Assembly: GCF_900142985.1 (NCBI RefSeq)
Contig: NZ_LT670849.1
Span: 124,001 to 188,000 of the forward strand
Length of the DNA: 64,000 bases
Origin: Bradyrhizobium erythrophlei
GTDB lineage: Bacteria; Pseudomonadota; Alphaproteobacteria; Rhizobiales; Xanthobacteraceae
Direction: 5' to 3'
The first letter of the stretch is position 1. Each line of letters begins with the position of its first letter. Under the pieces are notes generated by a model, which made no database searches, was not told where the DNA came from, and was given only the letters and a program-made list of their open reading frames with translations. This document shows, piece by piece, positions 18,463-25,946 of this stretch. A program made the position numbers and the translations under genes.

Positions 18463-20598
18463 CTAGTACTGCCAATGGATGCGGGTCGCAAAAATGTTGA
18501 TCGGCCCACGATCGCCATTAAAGCCGGGGTTTGCAAAGTACTGGTAATCGAAGGTGACAGCTGTCGAGGCGTTCAGCTGCCAACTGTAATAGGCCTCCAA
18601 GACCTGCTCGGCCCGAGGGTTGGGCAAGAGTCCGTCTCCGACAAACGAACCGAGGCCTCCGAGATTTAGATAGTTCTGCTCGGCCTTGGAAATCCGGTTG
18701 TAGATATAACCGGCCCCAATCGTATCGGCGGGCCTCCCCCACATTCTGCCCGTCACGGAGACGCCGCCGGAGGCGAAGAAGTTACTGTCCGTAACCGCAA
18801 GATCCTCGATATAACCCGGCGCCCAGCCAATTCGAGAGAAGATCCCGATATCTTGTGTAATAGCCTGCTCGATATTGATGTGTGCGTCGACCTTTTGGGT
18901 GTAATGACGCACGCAGGCTAACGCAGGAAACCCGGCTACGCCCCCCGCCAACGCGATCGAGCACGGCGAATTAGCCTGCGCATCGAAGATGGCATTCGAG
19001 TAGGTACCCAAGTTAGCGCTGATCAAATTGACGTTGAACTTGAATTTACCTGGCTGTCCCCACAGCTCATGCCGCTCCTCAAATTCAGCCATGATATCAA
19101 ATTGTTTGAACGTCGGATCAACACCAAAAGTTGTCGACGTGGGGAGGTTGTCGGCGATTGCCGACTTTTCCGTGTCGAACCATCCCAAGCGGAACGTGTA
19201 GCGGCCTGTGTACCATTCGCCGACCGCGCCCCAGCCGGATCCCCAGGCGTCCCCGCCCCAATCGAATGGCAGCGCGTAGAGGAATCCCCAGTTCAAAAAT
19301 TGGGTTCTGGAGTTGCCGGCATATTTGTTCGTGTCAAAAATATCGATCGGGGCCAGCCTGCCGAAGGTAAATACAAGGCGATCCGCGGTCTGGGTTCCGG
19401 CGAACTGATTGATATCGGCCGCCACTTTCTCCTTCTCGCCGCCAAGATCAATCGTCTGCCGGATGAAAGCGCGCTGTATCTTGGCATACGGTTCGGACGA
19501 GCCGATCTTGAAGGCCTCGCCGTTGACGTAGGCGCCAACACCTATGCTGTTACCAAGCCCGAGGCCTTGATCAATCTCCGGATTAATCCAGAGTTCAGCG
19601 CCGTTCCATAGCCGCATGCCCGCATAAAGCGTAGCCTCGCCGATCGAGCGGGCTTCTCCGCCACCGGGGAAGCCCAAAAATGGCGGTGAGGCTATAACGA
19701 GAGATCCCGGAGGATTCCGGAACGCGGGATAGCCCTGCCATGTGTATGTGGCCTGGGCGTGCATGTTGAACCTGTCCGGATCAGAGAAAAAACCGTTAGT
19801 GGGCGGCGGGTCCTTCTCGCCAAAATGATAATTCAGGCCTACGCGAACCTCCTGCTCGGACAGGTTCGAGGTGAACTGCTGGTTCGAGGTCAGGAAGTTT
19901 ACGGGTCTGTTATTGCCGTAGCCGGTGAACAAGTACTCGGCCTTCACAGTCCAATGCGGCAGCAGCGGTCCTTCAATACCCGCTCCGGCCGCCCAGCCCG
20001 TTCGTTGCTGGAAAGAGGAATCGGTGCTGGGCGCCAGCAGGTAATTCTCCGAAGTCCAGGCAAAGCCGCCGGTCGCATAAAACAGCCAGTTCCCGGGCGC
20101 ATAGCCGATGCGGCCCCGCACCGTGCCGGAAGCGAACACGTTGTCGCTATAGCTCGCGGTGCCCCCCAACACGGGGACGGTGTTACCGATTCTGTTGCCA
20201 TAGTAATTTAGAAAGGATGAAACACTGACATCCGCTTCCACGCCAAGCACAACGCGGTTGGCGAGCATGCGGTTATAACCAACTTGTATGCCGTTGAACC
20301 AGCTTCCACCCTGGTTGTTCCCATCATAGCCCTGCGCCAGGCTGACGAAGCCCCTGTCGGTGACGGCTCCGCCCGAACTGGCGGTCCAATTTGAATTCCC
20401 CCATGCGTAACCTGTGTGAGCGCCGAAATAGAAACCTGTCCAGTCGTATAGTGCGGACGGCTGCGCTACCGGGGCTTTATATGCGAGGTCCGCCGCGGTG
20501 GCGCCGCTCGTAAGCAGGATCGCCACCGACGCGCCGCCCAATGCCGGACGCCATTCCGGCAGCCAATTCCTCGCCTTGGCAATGTAGAAGATATTCAT
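18463..20598 (-). CDS. Two-domain outer-membrane porin: OmpA-like beta-barrel module plus OprB-type carbohydrate-selective porin
   Basis: 711 residues. A signal peptide ends near GATAA. Residues about 45-265 resemble the small rhizobial Omp25/31-type barrel (YDWTGFYFGAHTGYAWG), and about 275-711 are an OprB-like porin (FNMHAQATYTWQGYPAFRNP; TFGRLAPIDIFDTNKYAGNS; C-terminal aromatic Tyr). Double-domain porins of this sort occur in Bradyrhizobium. The unusual part is regulation: the 5' leader holds a guanidine-I riboswitch (20716-20814) behind a -24/-12 promoter (20828-20842). That ties the porin to guanidine uptake across the outer membrane rather than to sugars. The transported solute is inferred. 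Confidence 0.9.
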   Translation of the reverse strand: MNIFYIAKARNWLPEWRPALGGASVAILLTSGATAADLAYKAPVAQPSALYDWTGFYFGAHTGYAWGNSNWTASSGGAVTDRGFVSLAQGYDGNNQGGSWFNGIQVGYNRMLANRVVLGVEADVSVSSFLNYYGNRIGNTVPVLGGTASYSDNVFASGTVRGRIGYAPGNWLFYATGGFAWTSENYLLAPSTDSSFQQRTGWAAGAGIEGPLLPHWTVKAEYLFTGYGNNRPVNFLTSNQQFTSNLSEQEVRVGLNYHFGEKDPPPTNGFFSDPDRFNMHAQATYTWQGYPAFRNPPGSLVIASPPFLGFPGGGEARSIGEATLYAGMRLWNGAELWINPEIDQGLGLGNSIGVGAYVNGEAFKIGSSEPYAKIQRAFIRQTIDLGGEKEKVAADINQFAGTQTADRLVFTFGRLAPIDIFDTNKYAGNSRTQFLNWGFLYALPFDWGGDAWGSGWGAVGEWYTGRYTFRLGWFDTEKSAIADNLPTSTTFGVDPTFKQFDIMAEFEERHELWGQPGKFKFNVNLISANLGTYSNAIFDAQANSPCSIALAGGVAGFPALACVRHYTQKVDAHINIEQAITQDIGIFSRIGWAPGYIEDLAVTDSNFFASGGVSVTGRMWGRPADTIGAGYIYNRISKAEQNYLNLGGLGSFVGDGLLPNPRAEQVLEAYYSWQLNASTAVTFDYQYFANPGFNGDRGPINIFATRIHWQY

Positions 20599-20715
20599 AC
20601 TCAGGAACCCCCCGATCAGGATCTAAACCTGTCCAAGAGGGATGCTGAGCCTTTCGGTGGAAGCGCAACGCGGAGGCTTCGCCGAAAGGAACGAAACGTT
20701 CCCCCTCGGTGTGAA

Positions 20716-20814
20716 CCTCCCGGGCTTTTATCCCGCCGTGTGTCCGGCCTGAATGGGCCGGATTGCGACTCTCGGACCAGACACCGCTTCAACGAGCAGC
20801 CGGAACCCTAGTCG
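20716..20814 (-). ncRNA. Guanidine-I (ykkC) riboswitch in the porin leader
   Basis: On the minus strand the ordered conserved blocks are AGGGTTCCG (20809-20801), CTGGTCCGAGAG (20780-20769) and GGGATAAAAGCCCGGGAG (20734-20717), with a variable GC-rich hairpin between the last two. This matches the guanidine-I consensus. Downstream, a stem CCTTTCGG...CCGAAAGG lies between the aptamer and the porin start and may be part of the expression platform. Confidence 0.95.
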
Positions 20815-20827
20815 CATCAACTGAAAA

Positions 20828-20842
20828 GCGAAAAGCGTGCCA
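20828..20842 (-). promoter_or_regulatory. Sigma-54 (-24/-12) promoter of the porin unit
   Basis: The minus strand reads TGGCACGCTTTTCGC: GG and GC at the exact 12-bp period of the RpoN consensus (TGGCACG-N4-TTGC), with one deviation (TCGC). The expected start is about 12 bases on, near 20816, directly at the first base of the riboswitch. Confidence 0.8.
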
Positions 20843-21100
20843 ACAGAAAACCCAGCTTTTCCGTCGCTCGCGGCCACGCCCTGTCAAACATTTAGCCATT
20901 CGCGGGTCAAAGAAGCAGCCGAGCGCCGAATATGATGCCGATCATACATTCCGGAAAAGTCCAGGCCAATCCCGGACCAGCAGATGAGGCAGACTTCCTC
21001 CTTCGTAAATAGCCAGCCGAGCAGAGCACCGATGACCATGAAGGCGGACTGGCCATGCAATCGCACTAGATGATTTGCTGAATCAAAAAGCCTTTGCCTT
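20843..21100. other. Control region between the divergent guanidine promoters
   Basis: 258 bp without a convincing gene. It should contain the enhancer sites for a sigma-54 activator such as NtrC. I did not find a clean GCAC-N-GTGC dyad, so the activator remains open. Confidence 0.5.
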
Positions 21101-21115
21101 TGGCACGCCGATTGC
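21101..21115 (+). promoter_or_regulatory. Sigma-54 (-24/-12) promoter of the guanidine import/hydrolysis operon
   Basis: TGGCACGCCGATTGC is a perfect match to TGGCACG-N4-TTGC, with GG at 21102-21103 and GC at 21114-21115. The predicted start near 21127 falls just before the riboswitch. Confidence 0.88.
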
Positions 21116-21137
21116 TAGATAGCGTGCAGAGTTGGCA

Positions 21138-21232
21138 GCTAGGGTTCCGATTTCCTCACGGGAGTGTCTGGTCCGAGAGTTGCCGCCGGAGGTCCAACCT
21201 CCGTGCACGGCGGGATAAAAGCCCGGGAGACC
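21138..21232 (+). ncRNA. Guanidine-I (ykkC) riboswitch in the importer/hydrolase leader
   Basis: Conserved blocks AGGGTTCCG (21141-21149), CTGGTCCGAGAG (21168-21179) and GGGATAAAAGCCCGGGAGA (21212-21230) appear in order, with a variable hairpin (GGAGGT/ACCTCC) between the last two. A candidate platform hairpin, CCGCG...GGCAA with TTGCC...CGCGG, follows at about 21239-21281 ahead of the start codon at 21307. It has no T-run, so control of translation is as likely as termination. Confidence 0.96.
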
Positions 21233-21306
21233 TCAGTGGCCGCGCTTGGCAGGCAACTCAGGTCCGTTTGCCAGTTCGCGGTCATCAAACCGATGAGGAA
21301 CTGGAA

Positions 21307-22377
21307 ATGCTGAAATCACGAAGCGTACTGACTGCCGTAGCTGCTGCCTGCCTGCTGGCGACCTCATCGATGTCGCCGGCTCTCGCCGAAAAGAAGACCG
21401 AGTTCAATATTGCCTGGACAATTTATGTCGGCTGGATGCCGTGGCCGTATGCGGCTGACTCCGGCATTGTCAAGAAATGGGCAGACAAATACGGCATCAA
21501 GATCAACGTCACGCAGATCAACGACTATGTCGAATCGATCAATCAGTACACGGCCGGCAAGTTCGATGGCGTCACCGTGACCAACATGGATGCGCTGACG
21601 ATACCGGCCGCTGGCGGCGTCGATACCACCGCCGTGATCATGGGCGACTATTCGAACGGGAATGACGGCATCGTCTTGAAGAAAGGCCAGACGCTCGCCG
21701 ACATCAAGGGTCAGAAAGTCAACCTCGTCGAACTGTCGGTCTCGCACTACCTGCTGGCGCGAGGATTGAGCACGGTGAAATTGAGCGAGAAGGACATCAA
21801 AATCGTCAACACCTCGGACGCTGACATTGTGGCCGCATCGAAAACCAAGGATACGACGGCAATCGTCACCTGGAATCCACAGCTTCTCGAAGTGAAGTCG
21901 GAACCCGGGGCGACGCTGGTCTACGATTCCAGCAAGATACCCGGCGAGATCGAGGATCTCCTTGTCGTCAACACCCAGACCTTGAAGGACAATCCGGATT
22001 TCGCCAGGGCGCTGGTCGGCATCTGGTACGACACCATCGCCTTGATGAAGGACACGGGCGAGAAGGGCAAGGCGGCGCGCGAGGCGATGGCAAAGCTCTC
22101 GGGCACCGATCTTGCCGGCTTCGAGAGCCAGCTCAAGACAACTCATATGTATTATGACCCGAAGGACGCGGCCAGCTTCGTGACAGGGCCGGACCTGGTG
22201 AAGACCATGGACCTCGTGCGTGGCTTCTCCTTCGAGCACAACCTGCTCGGCGAGAAAGTCACATCGAAGGATGCCGTTGGTATCGAAACGCCGACCAAGA
22301 CGCTTGGCTCCGCCAAGAACGTCAAGCTTCGCTTCGATCCGAGCTACATGAAGCTCGCCGCGGACGGAAAGCTCTGA
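21307..22377 (+). CDS. ABC transporter substrate-binding protein (NitT/TauT type), probable guanidine binder
   Basis: The ATG at 21307 is preceded by GAGGAACTG; the frame upstream runs through the riboswitch and is not coding. 356 residues: a signal peptide (ending ALAE near residue 27), then a periplasmic binding protein of the nitrate/sulfonate/taurine class (FNIAWTIYVGWMPWPYAADSG; VTVTNMDALTIPAAGGVDTT). Aromatic residues around the expected cleft (Tyr, Trp, Trp) would suit a planar cation. First gene of a riboswitch-controlled operon with permease, ATPase, hydrolase and a His-rich protein, so guanidine is the likely ligand. Class assignment is firm, the ligand is from context. Confidence 0.9.
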   Translation: MLKSRSVLTAVAAACLLATSSMSPALAEKKTEFNIAWTIYVGWMPWPYAADSGIVKKWADKYGIKINVTQINDYVESINQYTAGKFDGVTVTNMDALTIPAAGGVDTTAVIMGDYSNGNDGIVLKKGQTLADIKGQKVNLVELSVSHYLLARGLSTVKLSEKDIKIVNTSDADIVAASKTKDTTAIVTWNPQLLEVKSEPGATLVYDSSKIPGEIEDLLVVNTQTLKDNPDFARALVGIWYDTIALMKDTGEKGKAAREAMAKLSGTDLAGFESQLKTTHMYYDPKDAASFVTGPDLVKTMDLVRGFSFEHNLLGEKVTSKDAVGIETPTKTLGSAKNVKLRFDPSYMKLAADGKL

Positions 22378-22480
22378 TCAACTCCGCGCTTGACAGCGTT
22401 GTTGCCGGCATTGCATCTGCCGCCGGCAACAGCTGCCAGCGAGTTTGCGGTGTCGAGGAGGGCATCCTATTACACGCGTA

Positions 22481-23290
22481 ATGAACGTCGTTCCCGGACG
22501 CGGCGCCCGGATCATTCTGGCTATGCTGCCGTTCATCCTGATTGCGATCATCTATGTGATCGGATCAGCGGAGCGGCGCGCCGCCAATCCTGACGACAAG
22601 CTGCTGCCCCCGGTCTCGGAAATGGTCGTGACATCAAAACGGCTGGTTGCCGAACCCGACCGGCGCTCCGGCGATTATGTGCTGTGGACGGACACTGCAG
22701 CCAGCCTGCGGCGCCTTGCGCTGGGACTCGGCATCTCGGCGCTGGCCGGTTTGATACTGGGGATTGCGATCGGCCTGTTGCCGGTCGCGGGCGCAGGATT
22801 TGGCACGCTGGTTGCGGTGCTCTCGATGATTCCGCCAATGGCGGTGCTTCCGATCCTGTTTATCGTGTTCGGCCTCGGCGAATTGTCGAAGGTGGTGCTG
22901 ATCATCGTTGGCATCACGCCGATGCTGGTTCGCGACATCTCGCTCGAAGTGGCGGGCATGCCACGCGAACAGCTCATTAAAGCACAGACTCTGGGGGCCT
23001 CGACCTGGCAGGTCGCAATCCGCGTGGTGCTGCCGCAAATCATGCCGCGCCTGATCAAGTGTCTGCGGCTGATGATCGGGCCGGCGTTCCTGTTCCTCAT
23101 TTCGGCGGAAGCGATCGCGGCCGACGCCGGTCTTGGTTATCGCATCTTCCTGGTTCGCCGCTATCTTTCGATGGACGTGATCTTGCCCTACGTCGCCTGG
23201 ATCACGCTGCTCGCCTACCTTCTCGATCTCGCCTTGTCGTTGATCGGCCGACGCGCCTTTCCCTGGGCGTATGAACAGGAAGCGCGCTAA
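22481..23290 (+). CDS. ABC transporter permease (NitT/TauT type), guanidine operon
   Basis: The ATG at 22481 is chosen; a TTG at 22445 would add 12 residues. 269 residues with about six membrane segments and the permease EAA loop (EVAGMPREQLIKAQTLGASTW, near 155-175) that docks the ATPase. The final TAA overlaps the next ATG (TAATG), so translation is coupled to the ATPase gene. It has a longer periplasmic segment than usual near the N-terminus (SAERRAANPDDKLLPPV). Confidence 0.92.
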   Translation: MNVVPGRGARIILAMLPFILIAIIYVIGSAERRAANPDDKLLPPVSEMVVTSKRLVAEPDRRSGDYVLWTDTAASLRRLALGLGISALAGLILGIAIGLLPVAGAGFGTLVAVLSMIPPMAVLPILFIVFGLGELSKVVLIIVGITPMLVRDISLEVAGMPREQLIKAQTLGASTWQVAIRVVLPQIMPRLIKCLRLMIGPAFLFLISAEAIAADAGLGYRIFLVRRYLSMDVILPYVAWITLLAYLLDLALSLIGRRAFPWAYEQEAR

Positions 23291-24063
23291 TGAGCACGTT
23301 GTCCTTCCGCAACGTCTGGGTCGAATTTGGCGATCAGGTGGTTCTCGAACGCATCAATCTCGAGATCGCCTCCGGAACCTTCCTCTCAGTCGTCGGTCCT
23401 TCCGGAGCCGGCAAGAGCACCCTCCTGCACCTGATCCTCGGCCAACAGCGACCGACGCAGGGTCGTGTCCTGCTCGACGGAAAGCCCTTTCCAGCCGAGC
23501 CTGGACCAGACCGAGGCATCGTGTTCCAGCGCTACTCGGTGTTTCCGCATCTCACCGTGCTCGGCAATGTCCTGCTCGGCTACGAGCTCGCCGAGCGCGG
23601 ATTTACCGCACGCTTGCTTGGCGAACCCAGGCGCAAGGCGATCGAGAAGAGCCTCGCGCTGATCGAGGCGGTGGGCCTCGGTCAGCATCGCGATAAATAT
23701 CCCAGCGCCCTGTCGGGCGGCATGCAGCAACGGCTTGCGATTGCGCAGGCGATCGCCAAGCGCCCGCGCGTACTGCTCCTCGACGAACCCTTCGGTGCAC
23801 TCGATCCCGGCACGCGCGCCCAGATGCATGCGCTGATCAAACCGTTGTGGCGCGATCTGAAGATGACGATTGTTATGGTCACCCACGACATCAAGGAGGC
23901 TTTCGGTCTTGCGACGCGGCTGATTGCGCTCGATCGAACGCGACACGACCCACAGGCGCCCGAACGGTTCGGCGCGAATATCACCTACGATTTGGATCTC
24001 ACCCGCGACAGCACAGTGCCAGTTTTGGGTTTCACCAAGGCCGAAGCGGAAATCCGGCCATAA
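23290..24063 (+). CDS. ABC transporter ATP-binding protein (NitT/TauT type), guanidine operon
   Basis: 257 residues with Walker A GPSGAGKST, Q-loop VFQRYSVFPH, signature LSGGMQQRLAIAQ, Walker B VLLLDEPFGALD and the switch His in VTHDIKEA. The importer ATPase energises uptake together with the permease at 22481. The C-terminal tail of about 50 residues after the switch region is short and variable. It lies 23 bp upstream of the guanidine hydrolase gene. Confidence 0.95.
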   Translation: MSTLSFRNVWVEFGDQVVLERINLEIASGTFLSVVGPSGAGKSTLLHLILGQQRPTQGRVLLDGKPFPAEPGPDRGIVFQRYSVFPHLTVLGNVLLGYELAERGFTARLLGEPRRKAIEKSLALIEAVGLGQHRDKYPSALSGGMQQRLAIAQAIAKRPRVLLLDEPFGALDPGTRAQMHALIKPLWRDLKMTIVMVTHDIKEAFGLATRLIALDRTRHDPQAPERFGANITYDLDLTRDSTVPVLGFTKAEAEIRP

Positions 24064-24086
24064 GACATCAGAGAGGAAGCTCATCC

Positions 24087-25295
24087 ATGCTGTTCGAAAC
24101 CCGTACACGCCATGCGCGCCGCGCCGGCCTGTGGCCGCAGCCACGGCGGACACGCCGACATCATCCCGACTTCGACAAGATGGCAACGCAAGGCTGGCAG
24201 TCGTTGGAAGCCGAAGGCAAGTTGCCTCACGCCCGCTGGCGCAAGGAGCGACAGTGGGCGCTGGATATGGGATTGCCCGGCGCCGAGAGCTTGACCGACC
24301 GCGATATCCCGACCTTTGCGCGAGGCGAGCTGCCGCATTTTGCCGGCATCAACACCTTCATGAAAGCGCCCTATGTCGAGGATGTGCGCGACGTCAGCAA
24401 ATACGACGCCGCCGTGATTGGCATCCCCTTCGATTCCGGCACCACCTATCGCCCCGGCACCCGCTTCGGGCCGCAAGGCATCAGGCGTATCTCCGCGCTA
24501 TATACGCCCTACAATTACGAGCTCGGCGTCGATCTGCGCGAGCAGATGACGCTGTGCGACGCCGGCGATGTCTTTACGATTCCGGCCAACCTCGAAAAGA
24601 GCTTTGACCAGATCTCGCGCGGCGTGGCCCATGTCTTCTCTTCCGGTGCGCTTCCGATCATGCTCGGTGGCGATCATTCGATCGGTTTTCCCTGCGTCCG
24701 CGGCATCGCGCAGTGCACCGACAAGAAGATCGGCATCATCCATTTCGATCGCCACATCGATATCCAGGAAAAGGATCTCGACGAGCGCATGCACACCACG
24801 CCATGGTACTGGGCAACCAATCTGCCAAACGTTTCACCGACCAATCTGGTGCAGCTCGGCATTGGCGGCTGGCAGGTACCGCGCGAAGGCGTCGAGGTGG
24901 CGCGCAGGCGGAACACCAACGTGCTGACGATCGCCGATATCGAAAGGATCGGACTGGAAAAGACCGCCGAGATTGCCCTGGAACTGGCGTGGAAGGATGC
25001 GGACGCCGTCTACATCTCCTTCGACGTCGACTCCCTGGATTGCGGCTTCGTTCCCGGCACCGGCTGGCCGGAGCCCGGTGGCTTCCTGCCGCGTGAAGCT
25101 CTGAAGATTCTCGGGCTGGTCGCTGCCGAAGGCCTTTGTGGCCTCGAGGTGGTCGAGGTTTCACCACCTTACGACACGTCCGACATCACGGCGCTGATCG
25201 GCGTGCGCGTTGTGGTCGAGGCACTGGGCTCGATGGTCGCCCACGGCAAGCTCGGCAGCCACAAGAAGATCATTAACAAGCCGGTTGCATATTGA
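24087..25295 (+). CDS. gdmH: Agmatinase-family ureohydrolase, probable Ni-dependent guanidine hydrolase
   Basis: The ATG at 24087 follows AGAGGAAGC. 402 residues, longer than ordinary agmatinases because of an N-terminal extension of about 90 residues. All six metal ligands are visible: His197 (LGGDHS), Asp221, His223 and Asp225 (HFDRHID), Asp313 and Asp315 (SFDVDS). The DRHID motif, with Arg where agmatinases have Ala, plus DLDERMHTTPWYWATN and PGTGWPEPGG fit my recollection of the guanidine hydrolase group (GdmH, Sll1077), which splits guanidine to urea and ammonia with nickel. The guanidine-I riboswitch upstream argues strongly against agmatine as substrate. The urea product needs urease or a carboxylase elsewhere. 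Confidence 0.88.
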   Translation: MLFETRTRHARRAGLWPQPRRTRRHHPDFDKMATQGWQSLEAEGKLPHARWRKERQWALDMGLPGAESLTDRDIPTFARGELPHFAGINTFMKAPYVEDVRDVSKYDAAVIGIPFDSGTTYRPGTRFGPQGIRRISALYTPYNYELGVDLREQMTLCDAGDVFTIPANLEKSFDQISRGVAHVFSSGALPIMLGGDHSIGFPCVRGIAQCTDKKIGIIHFDRHIDIQEKDLDERMHTTPWYWATNLPNVSPTNLVQLGIGGWQVPREGVEVARRRNTNVLTIADIERIGLEKTAEIALELAWKDADAVYISFDVDSLDCGFVPGTGWPEPGGFLPREALKILGLVAAEGLCGLEVVEVSPPYDTSDITALIGVRVVVEALGSMVAHGKLGSHKKIINKPVAY

Positions 25296-25303
25296 GGGCC
25301 ACC

Positions 25304-25813
25304 ATGCATCGCCATCACCACGACCACGGGCATGATCACGAACATGACCATCCTCATGACCATGAACACCACCACCCTGGTCATCCGCCGCACGGCCCCG
25401 GCCACAACCATCTTCATTCCCACCGCGCGCCCGTGCAATGGCAGACGCCACACCAGCCGGACGGCGCCAAGGAACACGCGATTGGACCAGAGCCCGACCT
25501 CGACAAGGTTGAGGCGGCGTTTGTCGATGGCTTCTTTCAGGCGGCGGATCCCACAAGCTTCCTGCGCTTGGCGCGAATCCCGTTCGAGATCGCGGCCGAC
25601 GGCGAAAACCTGAAACTGCTGCGGGTCGAGATCGACGCACTCACCGACGTCGGCAGCCTCACTCCGCATGTCGGCGGTGGCACCTTCCGCTACGATCCGC
25701 TGCCGTCGAATTTCGTCTCGCGCCGCCGCCGCCTGCGTTTCGTCTATTTCGACGGAGCGTCTCTGCGCGCGCTGAGCTACGCCGAGCTTCGCGACATCCA
25801 GACTCCCGCATAG
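25304..25813 (+). CDS. Histidine-rich protein of unknown family, candidate nickel chaperone for the guanidine hydrolase
   Basis: The ATG at 25304 lies 8 bp after the hydrolase stop, so it is the last gene of the operon. 169 residues in two parts. Residues 1-40 hold about 20 His mixed with Asp, Glu, Gly and Pro, a metal-storage style tail. Residues 60-169 form a compact domain (DLDKVEAAFVDGFFQAADPTSFLRLARIPFE; VYFDGASLRALSYAELRD) that I do not recognise. It is not HypA or HypB: no CxxC zinc pairs and no GTPase motifs. Poly-His tails occur on nickel metallochaperones (HypB, UreE), and the neighbouring enzyme is expected to need Ni, hence the proposal. The function is inferred from context. Confidence 0.8.
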   Translation: MHRHHHDHGHDHEHDHPHDHEHHHPGHPPHGPGHNHLHSHRAPVQWQTPHQPDGAKEHAIGPEPDLDKVEAAFVDGFFQAADPTSFLRLARIPFEIAADGENLKLLRVEIDALTDVGSLTPHVGGGTFRYDPLPSNFVSRRRRLRFVYFDGASLRALSYAELRDIQTPA

Positions 25814-25846
25814 CTCTCCCACTGGGAGACGCCACCCAATCTGCTC

Positions 25847-25946
25847 GGAATGAGTTTCTCGACCGGCTGGAAAGCTGGGAAGTGCGTGCCGACAGCCTGA
25901 TGCTGCGCGGCTATCCGTAAATTAGGCAGCGATGGCTGCGGGACTG
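25847..25946. repeat. Direct repeat DR-right flanking the guanidine island
   Basis: 100-bp copy of 18144-18244 with one base deleted, containing the 3' end of dusA and an orphan end of the protease gene. The bases just before it (25838-25846) still encode NLL of the protease with different codons from the left copy, so protease homology extends beyond the near-identical part. Confidence 0.95.

Noticed and set aside
20884..21066. 60-codon minus-strand frame between the guanidine promoters
   Set aside because: Lies wholly in the expected regulatory spacer upstream of the porin promoter, no ribosome site and no family features.
21094..21306. N-terminal extension of the guanidine binding protein
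   Set aside because: The open frame runs through the riboswitch; the signal peptide begins at the ATG 21307.
24087..25295. Plain agmatinase
   Set aside because: The fold is right, but the guanidine-I riboswitch, the N-terminal extension and the HFDRHID motif favour guanidine hydrolase; nothing nearby handles agmatine or putrescine.
25304..25813. HypA or HypB nickel chaperone
   Set aside because: His-rich like HypB, but it lacks GTPase motifs and the zinc-binding CxxC pairs of HypA; kept as unknown family.
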